Positions 14,660-20,804 of a stretch of DNA of 23,328 nt are shown in pieces. The translations under genes were made by a program, and so were the position numbers. This stretch comes from a virus. The stretch lies in IMG/VR virus record IMGVR_UViG_3300005663_000202, positions 1-23,328 of that record. One strand, given 5' to 3'. Under the pieces are notes generated by a model, which saw only the letters and a program-made list of their open reading frames with translations, ran no database searches and was not told where the DNA came from. Every line of letters starts with the position of its first letter. Position 1 is the stretch's first letter.

Positions 14660-14688
14660 CGTATAGACATAGTACAGACCCAGTTCAA
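14660..14688 (-). promoter_or_regulatory. Possible promoter for the leftward small-gene cluster
   Basis: On the minus strand TTGAAC (14688-14683) and TATACG (14665-14660) are 17 nt apart. If used, the transcript would carry the folded GC-rich region as a leader of about 330 nt before the first gene. The -10 element is weak. Confidence 0.4.
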
Positions 14689-15121
14689 AACTTTTTTAAC
14701 TTGTAAAAACACAAAAATGACGATTGAGTCAAAATAGGTCATATTTATAAAAATAGACTTAAAAATTGAGGAAGAATGATACAAAAAAAGTTAGAAAAAT
14801 CATTCCCTATTTAATTGCTTGTATAGCAACAAATTACAATCAGCAAACTGCTATACACTTGTTTCGTAACATGATTCATAATTCCTCCTCCTCCTATAAG
14901 GGTACAAGGTGGCTAATTACTTATGTTGTAAGTAATTATATTGTTTTTATTTCCCCCTATAAGGGTACAATACAGTCTTGAATGGTAAAGATAAAATAAG
15001 ATTAGGAAGGGTATTACGGAATATGATTTTACTTTGTTTTTAAACCTTGTTTATTTTAAATTCAAAGTAGCTAATTGCTTATACTGTAAGTAATTATACT
15101 ACTTTTATAGTACCCTTAGAG

Positions 15122-15234
15122 CACATTTGACTACGCTGTCACAGATTTGACTACGCATAAATTTTTTAATTACTTATACCATAACAAATTAAAAACCTGT
15201 AGTCGTTGTAGTCAGCGTAGTCAGTGCTTTTTTT
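15122..15234. repeat. GACTAC / GTAGTC repeat cluster ending in a T-run
   Basis: TTTGACTACG occurs at about 15126 and 15146, and GTAGTC occurs three times in the opposite sense between 15198 and 15222, followed by seven T residues. Long-range pairing of GACTACGCTG with CAGCGTAGTC followed by the T-run could terminate rightward transcripts; a related GACTACATTGTCACAGA lies at 15607. One dyad copy sits in the loop. Confidence 0.5.
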
Positions 15235-15257
15235 ATTTGGAGTAAAAATACCAATTA

Positions 15258-15275
15258 TTATACTTTTGGTATAAC
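15258..15275. repeat. 18-nt inverted repeat, copy A
   Basis: The sequence TTATACTTTTGGTATAAC is exactly the complement of 15382-15399 and is itself a TATAC/GTATA dyad. It belongs to a block (15258-15462) in which three repeat families alternate. Confidence 0.75.
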
Positions 15276-15322
15276 TATGTTTTAATTACTTGTATTGTAA
15301 GTAATTAAAGACATCATTATAT

Positions 15323-15345
15323 TAATTGTACAAATGGCTTGTACA
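15323..15345. repeat. 23-nt direct repeat, copy 1 (TGTACA dyad)
   Basis: This 23-nt unit recurs at 15409-15431 with one difference (ATGGCT against ATGACT) and contains TTGTACA twice, once within TTGTACAA. Both copies lie just upstream of a 25-bp dyad. Confidence 0.75.
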
Positions 15346-15381
15346 TGTTTTAATTACTTATGTTGTAAGTAATTAAAGAGC

Positions 15382-15399
15382 GTTATACCAAAAGTATAA
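15382..15399. repeat. 18-nt inverted repeat, copy B
   Basis: Exact inverse of 15258-15275 (GTTATACCAAAAGTATAA). Confidence 0.75.
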
Positions 15400-15408
15400 T
15401 CACCATAC

Positions 15409-15431
15409 TAATTGTACAAATGACTTGTACA
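15409..15431. repeat. 23-nt direct repeat, copy 2 (TGTACA dyad)
   Basis: Second copy of 15323-15345, placed seven bases before the dyad that starts at 15438. Confidence 0.75.
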
Positions 15432-15466
15432 CTATTTTAATTACTTACACTATAAGTAAGTAGGTA

Positions 15467-15491
15467 AAACCCTATACCTCGTGTAGGGTTT
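15467..15491. repeat. Hairpin AAACCCTA / TAGGGTTT
   Basis: Eight perfectly paired bases (15467-15474 with 15484-15491), extended by AC/GT inside, form a short-looped hairpin in the gene-free region. No adjacent T-run supports a terminator, so its role is open. Confidence 0.55.
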
Positions 15492-15657
15492 GGACGTATT
15501 TTCTTAATACGCTATTTATATACACTGTAAATAATTATACAAAAAGCGATCATAAAAGTTATTTTAATTAGCGTAATATGCCTCGTGTTTTACAGAAAAA
15601 AACGCCGACTACATTGTCACAGAAAGTAAATAATTACTTACACCACAACAAATAACG

Positions 15658-15699
15658 CCATGACACGTATGTATAATATACATACAAGGATTGTCATGG
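15658..15699. repeat. Nested palindrome CCATGACA ... TGTCATGG with GTATGTATA core
   Basis: Outer arms CCATGACA (15658-15665) / TGTCATGG (15692-15699) enclose GTATGTATA / TATACATAC (15667-15685) with a single central base. Such a double palindrome can bind a dimeric protein or extrude as a cruciform. Confidence 0.65.
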
Positions 15700-15948
15700 A
15701 GGTTAAACACGAATTCATTTAATTACTTATACTATAACAAATTAAATTACTTAGTCTCAACTAATAAAAATGACAGTGCTTCCCCCCCTTAAGGATGTCA
15801 TCGGTGTATGTGTATACGCTGTATACATATACATAAAGTTAAAGCGTTTTTATAATTGGCTATACGGCAAGCTTTTTTACTAACATAGGTGGACCCATAT
15901 AGATTAACTTAATTAGCTGTAACTAATAAAGATTTTTATAAAAAAGCC

Positions 15949-16005
15949 TTTACAACTGGCCTTATATATATTATATTATAGTATATAGTAATTATACTAT
16001 ATACT
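15949..16005 (+). promoter_or_regulatory. Promoter of the rightward operon with overlapping dyad operator
   Basis: TTTACA (15949-15954), 17 nt, then TATATT (15972-15977) makes a fair sigma70-type promoter. Immediately downstream, arms AGTATATAGTA (15980-15990) and TACTATATACT (15995-16005) are perfect inverses separated by 4 nt and cover the predicted start, a good place for a repressor. An AAAGGAGAAGGAGAT ribosome site follows before ATG 16031. Confidence 0.6.
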
Positions 16006-16030
16006 TTTAAAGGAGAAGGAGATATTAAAA

Positions 16031-16231
16031 ATGAAAGAAGAAGTTAAGGTCATAGTCTTTAAGAGACAAGGGCGAATATTATACTTCATTCGTGGAAATT
16101 GGTCGGCAGTTCATTTTGTGCCCACAATTCATTTCAAAGAATATTGTTCTTTCCGCAAGAATGTTCCAGTCCTTTGTAAAATCTACAATACTATACAGGA
16201 GTCCTTTAAGAATGTTGCAAATGGTTCTTGA
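16031..16231 (+). CDS. Small hypothetical protein, first gene of rightward operon
   Basis: The 66-residue product (MKEEVKVIVFKRQGRILYFI) has alternating beta-like hydrophobics, then a short helix (LCKIYNTIQESFKNV). No family recognised. It has a strong purine-rich ribosome site and follows the operon promoter closely. Its end overlaps the next gene by 20 nt. Confidence 0.65.
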   Translation: MKEEVKVIVFKRQGRILYFIRGNWSAVHFVPTIHFKEYCSFRKNVPVLCKIYNTIQESFKNVANGS

Positions 16232-16541
16232 ATACGTCTGGCTTATCCTCGGCGTTTCTTATCATTATCTTGTTCTCCTCTTGCCTTACCTCTTAGTATA
16301 TACCGGGGTCACCCTGTTTGGATTACCTGGGTTCTTTATTGGTAGATATTATGAACGACTTCAGTGGCGTCGGGAAATTAAAAGTGGAAAAAGACTTGGG
16401 GAACTCATTCAATTTCAACTTAAAAATCGTGACGAGAAAATAAAGACATTGACAGAAGAAACAGTAGAATTGAAAAAAGAAGCTGAAGAAATGAAGGACA
16501 AGCACAGGCGCATGATTGGATTAGCGAAGGAGATGATATGA
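16212..16541 (+). CDS. Small membrane protein with cytoplasmic coiled coil
   Basis: The frame is open from 16092, but ATG 16212 has AGGAG (16197-16201) upstream and gives 109 residues (MLQMVLEYVWLILGVSYHYL). Residues about 5-45 are hydrophobic and hold one or two membrane segments (LVLLLPYLLVYTGVTLFGLP), followed by a basic RYYERLQWRREIKSGKR and a charged coiled coil (EEAEEMKDKHRRM). It is unlikely to be a canonical holin because no lysis gene is nearby. Membrane anchoring of a phage complex or superinfection exclusion are possible. Confidence 0.68.
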   Translation: MLQMVLEYVWLILGVSYHYLVLLLPYLLVYTGVTLFGLPGFFIGRYYERLQWRREIKSGKRLGELIQFQLKNRDEKIKTLTEETVELKKEAEEMKDKHRRMIGLAKEMI

Positions 16542-16693
16542 GTAATATTATAGGATGGACTAAAAACCATAAACGCTATTGCCTTGATTGTAAACCAGAT
16601 AATGAATGTGAACCTATACTTGTAGATACTGAACGTGATTATATACCGTCGTGTTATAAATGTACTAAACTTTTAGGGGACTATAAAGATTAA
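16538..16693 (+). CDS. 51-residue zinc-knuckle protein
   Basis: ATG 16538 overlaps the previous stop (ATGA). The product is MSNIIGWTKNHKRYCLDCKP with a second knuckle SCYKCTKLLG, so two CxxC pairs (residues 15-18 and 39-42) can bind zinc. Upstream AAGGAGATGAT provides the ribosome site. It is followed by the glycosyltransferase gene after a 12-nt gap. No family recognised. Confidence 0.68.
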   Translation: MSNIIGWTKNHKRYCLDCKPDNECEPILVDTERDYIPSCYKCTKLLGDYKD

Positions 16694-16705
16694 ATAGGAG
16701 ATGAT

Positions 16706-17518
16706 ATGAGCAAGATTATAATCCCATCCTACAGGAGAGCGAACCGTCTGATGAAATATAATGATAACCATACAATAGCTTATATAGATCCTGTTAGTAT
16801 GAGGGACACGTTTTTATTTATACGTGAGGAAGAAAAAGATAATTATAATGAAGTAGCTTTAAAATATGGATGCAGCTTAATTCTTTTACATATTCCCAAA
16901 AGTAAGGGAATACCAGAGACAAGAGACGCAATCTTAGATTACGCAAGAGATCACGAAGTCGAGAAACTTATAATGATTGATGATGATTTACAATTGAATA
17001 GTAAACCTGATGCAAAAACCTATATTCGAATGCGGTCGGAAAGAAATGATTTTGCAAAAATGGTTACGGACTTAGAACATTTCTGTAGTCAAGAATTTCC
17101 TGTAGTAGGAATAACGGCTCGACAATTCAGTATGGAAAAGACAAAGTCCTACGACATTAATACTCGCATCATTCAGGTTTACTGTTTGTACATGCCCATC
17201 ATCAAAACCAGTAAAATACGATTCAGTGATGCTGGTTTTCCATTCATGACTGACTACTACTTTATACTGAGCCTACTTCAGGCCGGGCATAAGAATCTTT
17301 GTTTGAATACTTATTGTCGAGATGATAGGTCACAAACTTCTGGAGGTTGTAAGGAAATGAGGACAGCGGAGAATCAATCTAAATCAGCAGTTGGTCTTTA
17401 CAAAAAGTTTCCTGATCTTGTTACTTTATATCAAAAAGAAACAGGCACTTGGCAAGAATCAAGAATTAATGTTCGCATAGCATGGAGAAAAACATGGAAG
17501 AATCCCAATATAGAATAG
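16706..17518 (+). CDS. Putative DNA-base glycosyltransferase, TET-associated (TAGT) type
   Basis: The 270-residue protein has a GT-A-like order: strand start KIIIPSYRRANRLMKY (3-18), a TAYID-like strand (TIAYIDPV), HIPKSKGIPETRDAILDYAR (62-81), the acidic metal site LIMIDDDLQL (88-97, Asp92-94), then DAGFPFMTDYYFILSLLQAG (175-194). The arrangement SYRR / IPETRDAIL / IDDDL is what I associate with the TET/JBP-associated glycosyltransferases of phages, which decorate hydroxymethylated bases. Family assignment is by eye. It directly precedes a base-hypermodification-type gene. Sugar donor and base are unknown; no TET/JBP gene lies in the window. Confidence 0.7.
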   Translation: MSKIIIPSYRRANRLMKYNDNHTIAYIDPVSMRDTFLFIREEEKDNYNEVALKYGCSLILLHIPKSKGIPETRDAILDYARDHEVEKLIMIDDDLQLNSKPDAKTYIRMRSERNDFAKMVTDLEHFCSQEFPVVGITARQFSMEKTKSYDINTRIIQVYCLYMPIIKTSKIRFSDAGFPFMTDYYFILSLLQAGHKNLCLNTYCRDDRSQTSGGCKEMRTAENQSKSAVGLYKKFPDLVTLYQKETGTWQESRINVRIAWRKTWKNPNIE

Positions 17519-17700
17519 GCAAAATCTGTGTACATGAAATCGATACCAATACTGTAAAACTTAAGCGGGGATTTTCACAAGGTCAATGCAAAAAGTGCGG
17601 TATGACCTTAACACGAATGTATTGGATTGAATCAAATCCTACCCGTACACGAGGTCATTTCACAAAAAAGCAGAGAAGAAAAAGGAAACTGAATGGATAA
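17494..17700 (+). CDS. Small Cys-containing basic protein
   Basis: The start is placed at ATG 17494 (GGAG seven bases before), inside the end of the glycosyltransferase gene; 17482 is possible. The 68-residue product has CVHEIDTNTVKLKRG and CKKCGMTLTRMYWIES, giving one clear CxxC and a possible third ligand, and ends in a very basic tail (FTKKQRRKRKLNG). It overlaps the next gene by 8 nt. A small nucleic-acid-binding protein is likely; function unknown. Confidence 0.66.
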   Translation: MEESQYRIGKICVHEIDTNTVKLKRGFSQGQCKKCGMTLTRMYWIESNPTRTRGHFTKKQRRKRKLNG

Positions 17701-18613
17701 AGAACGAATTAGAGAATTCTGCGAGCTTGCTTTTAAACGTCATCAAATCTATGTCCTGAAAAAGGCGGGCGTTCCTAAGCCGTGGACTAAAGATCGTATT
17801 TTACGATTTTACCGTTTCTGTAATGTATTCCGTTTTCTTGACAAGACGAGTGAATGGATAATTAGGAACGCAATAGAACCAAACGAGGACAATCAGGAAT
17901 TATGGAAAACGATTATAATGTGCCGTTATATTAGTAAAATAGAGACACTGCAGAAACTGAAAGATGCGAAATGTTTAATAGGAAATCAAACCGAAGCTTA
18001 CAACATACTTAGAAAAATGCAACAAAATAAGGAGAAAATATTTACTAATGCATTTATCGTGAATAGTAAAACAGATTCTTATGGTTGGACTGATAAGGTC
18101 TCTTATCTATTTAACCTTTTATTTGAGATTAGAAAGAAAATGAGTACACAACCCGATACGATTATTCGATGCACCAATACGATGGAAAAACTATATTATC
18201 TCTTAATAGATCTTCCAGGAATAGGGCCATTTATGGCTTATCAATATACTGTTGATTTCACCTATAGTACAAGATATTTAAAGAAGGCATGGGATAAATC
18301 TACTTGGACGCAATTAGGACTTGGAGCTGTACGAGGAATGAATCGCTTATTGTATGGGAAAGCTTCTAATGACAAAATTCCTAATTCTATAGAATTGACA
18401 AAAGAACTATTAGTGGAATGGAAGAGATTCGTAAGTTCTGACATACGTAGATGGATTAAAGAAACACAGAGAATGGTTGAAAACATTAAGGTCGATCCAT
18501 TCTTTTATTATTTTCAACATCTTGACTTAAGGGACGTGCAACATCAGCTTTGTGAATTTGATAAGTATGAACGTGGAGGAAGTAAAAAACGAAGGTATAA
18601 CGGAGGTTTCTAA
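17693..18613 (+). CDS. Thymine hypermodification protein of the aGPT-pyrophosphorylase / HMUDK-helical group
   Basis: The 306-residue helical protein shows the family marks: FYRFCNVFRFLDKTSEWII (39-57), a HhH-like LLIDLPGIGPFMAYQYTVDF (170-189), GLGAVRGMNRLL (209-220) and the C-terminal LCEFDKYERG (286-295). These define the group that includes alpha-glutamyl/putrescinyl-thymine pyrophosphorylases and the helical domain of 5-hydroxymethyl-dU kinases. No P-loop is visible, so kinase activity is unlikely; transfer of an amine or amino acid onto an activated hydroxymethyluracil in DNA is the better guess. It sits beside the glycosyltransferase. Confidence 0.78.
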   Translation: MDKERIREFCELAFKRHQIYVLKKAGVPKPWTKDRILRFYRFCNVFRFLDKTSEWIIRNAIEPNEDNQELWKTIIMCRYISKIETLQKLKDAKCLIGNQTEAYNILRKMQQNKEKIFTNAFIVNSKTDSYGWTDKVSYLFNLLFEIRKKMSTQPDTIIRCTNTMEKLYYLLIDLPGIGPFMAYQYTVDFTYSTRYLKKAWDKSTWTQLGLGAVRGMNRLLYGKASNDKIPNSIELTKELLVEWKRFVSSDIRRWIKETQRMVENIKVDPFFYYFQHLDLRDVQHQLCEFDKYERGGSKKRRYNGGF

Positions 18614-18614
18614 A

Positions 18615-18815
18615 ATGATCAAAAAGATTTTTGCGATAGTTTCTGAAAATGATTTCTACAAATTTCGGGCTAAGTGTGATCGAGAAAATTACACGATGGG
18701 CGAGGCTATGACCACTATTGTACATCATTTTGCAAATGGGCGTTCTATTTCTTTACCTCGTAAAATAGGTAAAAAGCCTATTATAATTAAAGAAGAGGAA
18801 GAAAAACAAGAATGA
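18615..18815 (+). CDS. Small ribbon-helix-helix-like protein
   Basis: ATG 18615 follows GGAGGTTTCTAAA (site 18602-18606). The 66-residue protein starts with a strand (MIKKIFAIVSENDFYKFRAK), continues CDRENYTMGEAMTTIVHHFA, the strand-helix-helix pattern of CopG/Arc-type regulators, and ends in an acidic tail. It may autoregulate the operon. The frame is open upstream to 18552, but no ribosome site supports that. Confidence 0.6.
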   Translation: MIKKIFAIVSENDFYKFRAKCDRENYTMGEAMTTIVHHFANGRSISLPRKIGKKPIIIKEEEEKQE

Positions 18816-18994
18816 ATGTTTTTGTTTTATCAGAAATGAGTGCAACTAAAGAAACAATATTAGGTGTATTTTCTACACTTGAGAATGCTCGTCGAGCATT
18901 TACAAAGAAAAGAAAATACACTGCGGTTTATCCAATTTATGAATTTGAATTGGATAAAGAAAAAGAATATGATGAATTTAGGAGAGGATTATGA
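18812..18994 (+). CDS. Small conserved phage protein
   Basis: The 60-residue product (MNVFVLSEMSATKETILGVF) has the beta-alpha-beta look of short phage proteins in which 'GVFSTLENARRAF' is a common signature. It overlaps both neighbours by 4 nt, so translation is coupled along the operon. Function unknown. Confidence 0.65.
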   Translation: MNVFVLSEMSATKETILGVFSTLENARRAFTKKRKYTAVYPIYEFELDKEKEYDEFRRGL

Positions 18995-19440
18995 ATAAAG
19001 AACAAAAAGAAAAGATTGAGTCAAAAATTAAAGAGAACATCTTTAAAAGGAAACAGATCTTAGAGTTTAACAATTTTCTTGAATACTTCAAAGAGAAAGA
19101 GTTCAAAGAAGATTTCATGACCTTGATAGAAACAATACGTTTCCCGATAAACACGGTAGAAAAACTTCACCAATTGAGAAAAGAACTAAAAGAACAATTA
19201 GGTATTTGGAACGATGAACTCAAAGATATCAATTCATATTGGAGCTCTTTCAATAAGGATTATCAATTAACTTTTATTTGGGAAGGTGAATTTGCACCGA
19301 TAAGTATTGAGTTACAGGTTCTTTACGGGAAAATCCCCGAAGAACTAAAGTCCCTAAAAGATGGATGTAGTTTTGAGGAGACCATAATACCTGTTGATAA
19401 GGGAGAAGTTAAAACCTTGACTTATAGGTGTAAAACATGA
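18991..19440 (+). CDS. Hypothetical helical protein
   Basis: This 149-residue protein is helix-rich and charged (NKEQKEKIESKIKENIFKRK; TVEKLHQLRKELKEQLG), with a beta-like C-terminal third (DYQLTFIWEGEF; IELQVLYGK). No family recognised. It overlaps its neighbours by 4 nt on each side. Confidence 0.65.
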   Translation: MNKEQKEKIESKIKENIFKRKQILEFNNFLEYFKEKEFKEDFMTLIETIRFPINTVEKLHQLRKELKEQLGIWNDELKDINSYWSSFNKDYQLTFIWEGEFAPISIELQVLYGKIPEELKSLKDGCSFEETIIPVDKGEVKTLTYRCKT

Positions 19441-19616
19441 ATGATAACGAAGATTATATTGGTGACGGAGTATATGTAGACTTCGATAACTATGGTAGAA
19501 TCATCCTAAAAGCCAATGATTTTTACCATCCAACTGATACTATATATCTTGAACCAGAAGTTTTTTCTGCATTACTCCGGTTCGCGAAGCGCATGGGGAT
19601 GAAATATGAAAAATAG
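19437..19616 (+). CDS. Small conserved phage protein (IGDGVY type)
   Basis: ATG 19437 overlaps the preceding stop. The 59-residue product has DYIGDGVYVDFDNYGRIILK (6-25) and IYLEPEVFSALLRFAKRMG (36-54). I recognise this 'GDGVY..D...I.L ... IYLEPEV..AL..F' layout from small uncharacterised proteins in many phages and prophages. Function unknown. It overlaps the next gene by 11 nt. Confidence 0.75.
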   Translation: MNDNEDYIGDGVYVDFDNYGRIILKANDFYHPTDTIYLEPEVFSALLRFAKRMGMKYEK

Positions 19617-19779
19617 TGGAAAATCAAAAAGTGAACTTTTTCCAAATGGGAAACGTAGAAGAGGACAAGGAAAAGAATTGGCACCGAAATCCGCAAGAAA
19701 CGAAGGTTGCGTATACCTTTCTGATTGCAACGAAAAAGACTTCGAGAGAGCACAGATAATAAGGGAGGAAGAAGAATGA
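19606..19779 (+). CDS. Small basic hypothetical protein
   Basis: ATG 19606 lies inside the previous gene. The 57-residue product begins MKNSGKSKSELFPNGKRRRG, has two Cys (GCVYLSDC) and ends in an acidic stretch (IIREEEE) whose codons also form the ribosome site of the next gene (GGGAGGAAGAAG). No family recognised; support comes from packing and spacing. Confidence 0.5.
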   Translation: MKNSGKSKSELFPNGKRRRGQGKELAPKSARNEGCVYLSDCNEKDFERAQIIREEEE

Positions 19780-20051
19780 AAAAATTATTCGTGATTCTTA
19801 TATTAATTCTTCTGGTGACATCAATAACATTTGGACAACAAAAAGAAGTATTAGAACCAGCCCTGGAACAAATAAAGATAGAAATGGATAAATTAAAAGA
19901 AGAAATTATGACTTCAATCAATCCTGATAAATTGTATAAGGGTTCAAAGACTCAAGAACTTATTATAAAAATATTAGATGACATGTATTTAATAATGGAA
20001 GCATTAGTAAAAACATCTATAGATATAGAAAAACTGGAGGAAGAAAAATGA
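19776..20051 (+). CDS. Small exported protein with signal peptide
   Basis: ATG 19776 overlaps the previous stop and follows a strong GGGAGG site; the frame also runs 17 codons upstream without support. The 91-residue product has MKK followed by a hydrophobic stretch (LFVILILILLVTSITFG, 4-20) and QQ, a likely signal peptide, then acidic helices (LEQIKIEMDKLKEEIMTSIN; KILDDMYLIMEALVKTS). The mature part would act in the periplasm or on the cell surface. Such proteins in early phage operons sometimes block superinfection; that is speculation here. Confidence 0.7.
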   Translation: MKKLFVILILILLVTSITFGQQKEVLEPALEQIKIEMDKLKEEIMTSINPDKLYKGSKTQELIIKILDDMYLIMEALVKTSIDIEKLEEEK

Positions 20052-20299
20052 GTGGGGGTCATTGGGGATTCAGTGCTAATGTCATATGTGATGGTTTAGA
20101 ACAAGTAAGCGAAGAGCGATATATCATAACAGGTTTTCCTGAATTATCAAAGATTTTTGATTTATTGGCTCCTATACTTTATGACATAATTCACGATCTT
20201 GATTATGATATATCGGGCGATTGTTTTATTATGGATAAAGTGAAGTTTCAAAAAGAAGCCGTAGAAAAATTAAGGAAGGTCTTAAATGAAAACAAATGA
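20048..20299 (+). CDS. Small conserved phage protein (MSGGH type)
   Basis: The 83-residue acidic protein starts MSGGHWGFSANVICDGLEQV. 'MSGGH' plus aromatic residues at the N-terminus is a recurrent pattern of uncharacterised phage proteins. The C-terminal half is two helices (LSKIFDLLAPILYDIIHDLD; KFQKEAVEKLRKVLNE). Start and stop overlap the neighbours. Confidence 0.68.
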   Translation: MSGGHWGFSANVICDGLEQVSEERYIITGFPELSKIFDLLAPILYDIIHDLDYDISGDCFIMDKVKFQKEAVEKLRKVLNENK

Positions 20300-20504
20300 T
20301 TTCAAGAAAGGAGAAAGAGTACGATATATACCGTCTCATGCAAGTGGTAATAAATTCCACAGACACTGTGAGGATGGTGTTGTATCATCTATTAATGATA
20401 AATACGTATTTGTAAAATACGATAATATGATTGGAAAGATGACTACAGGGGATGAACCATATACCTCTGCTGCAACAAGACCTGAAGATTTAATAAAGAT
20501 ATAA
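20286..20504 (+). CDS. Small conserved phage beta-barrel-like protein
   Basis: The 72-residue product has FKKGERVRYIPSHASGNKFH (6-25), CEDGVVSSINDKYVFVKYD (28-46) and TSAATRPEDLIKI at the end. This is a familiar layout of short phage proteins in which a small barrel carries 'E.GVVSS...VFVK'. Function unknown. The gene overlaps its upstream neighbour by 14 nt. Confidence 0.75.
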   Translation: MKTNDFKKGERVRYIPSHASGNKFHRHCEDGVVSSINDKYVFVKYDNMIGKMTTGDEPYTSAATRPEDLIKI

Positions 20505-20513
20505 GGAGTACAA

Positions 20514-20804
20514 ATGGACATTAGTGTTAAAATCAAACCTTTAGATATAGGAGGAAAAAAATATTTTACGGTTAATCAAATGAGCGCATTAACTAATAAA
20601 AGCAGCCAGACGATATATAGTTTAATTAATCTTGGAAATGCTGTTAGGAAAATGCAAAGTATTAAGATCGCAGATCGAGTGCTTATCCCGATAGAAGAAT
20701 TAATCGAATTTCCTTTCACATATGCTGGGGCGCACCCACAGGACAACATTTATCATTATGATGAAAATGGAAAAATAATTAAGAAGGAGGAACGCATTGA
20801 GTAG
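20514..20804 (+). CDS. Putative helix-turn-helix protein (MerR/excisionase-like)
   Basis: The 96-residue protein has a predicted winged HTH in KYFTVNQMSALTNKSSQTIY (16-35) and the following residues to about 64 (IKIADRVLIPIEELIEFP), as seen in MerR/excisionase-type domains; the C-terminal 30 residues are polar. AAGGAGTACAA precedes ATG 20514. It may be a transcriptional or DNA-structure regulator. It overlaps the nuclease gene by 8 nt. Confidence 0.6.
   Translation: MDISVKIKPLDIGGKKYFTVNQMSALTNKSSQTIYSLINLGNAVRKMQSIKIADRVLIPIEELIEFPFTYAGAHPQDNIYHYDENGKIIKKEERIE

Larger units (their letters stand above)
14812..15744. repeat. Array of about ten 25-bp dyads, consensus TAATTACTTA-N5-TAAGTAATTA
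   Basis: Copies begin at 14812, 14914, 15072, 15167, 15283, 15351, 15438, 15513 (degenerate), 15631 and 15720. The best ones are near-perfect palindromes with a 5-nt centre; several have AACAAATTA as the right half. Spacing is irregular (68-158 nt). Further partial copies occur near 15742-15767 and 15910-15930. The region from 14600 to 16030 contains no convincing gene, so this is probably an operator or iteron array controlling divergent transcription or replication. Confidence 0.85.

Noticed and set aside
14766-14981. 71-residue frame on the plus strand in the repeat region
   Set aside because: No ribosome site, poor protein character, and it runs through two 25-bp dyads and duplicated CCTATAAGGGTACAA units; most likely chance.
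14812-15744. CRISPR array
   Set aside because: The repeats are full palindromes, diverge from each other, have unequal spacing of 43-133 nt between units, contain other repeats in the gaps, and no cas gene is near.
16748-16754. Plus-strand CTGATGA as a third hammerhead core
   Set aside because: Lies in the glycosyltransferase gene; no flanking stem I, GAAA or cleavage motif in any permutation.
17693-18613. 5-hmdU DNA kinase
   Set aside because: Only the helical part is recognisable; no Walker A or B of a P-loop kinase is present.
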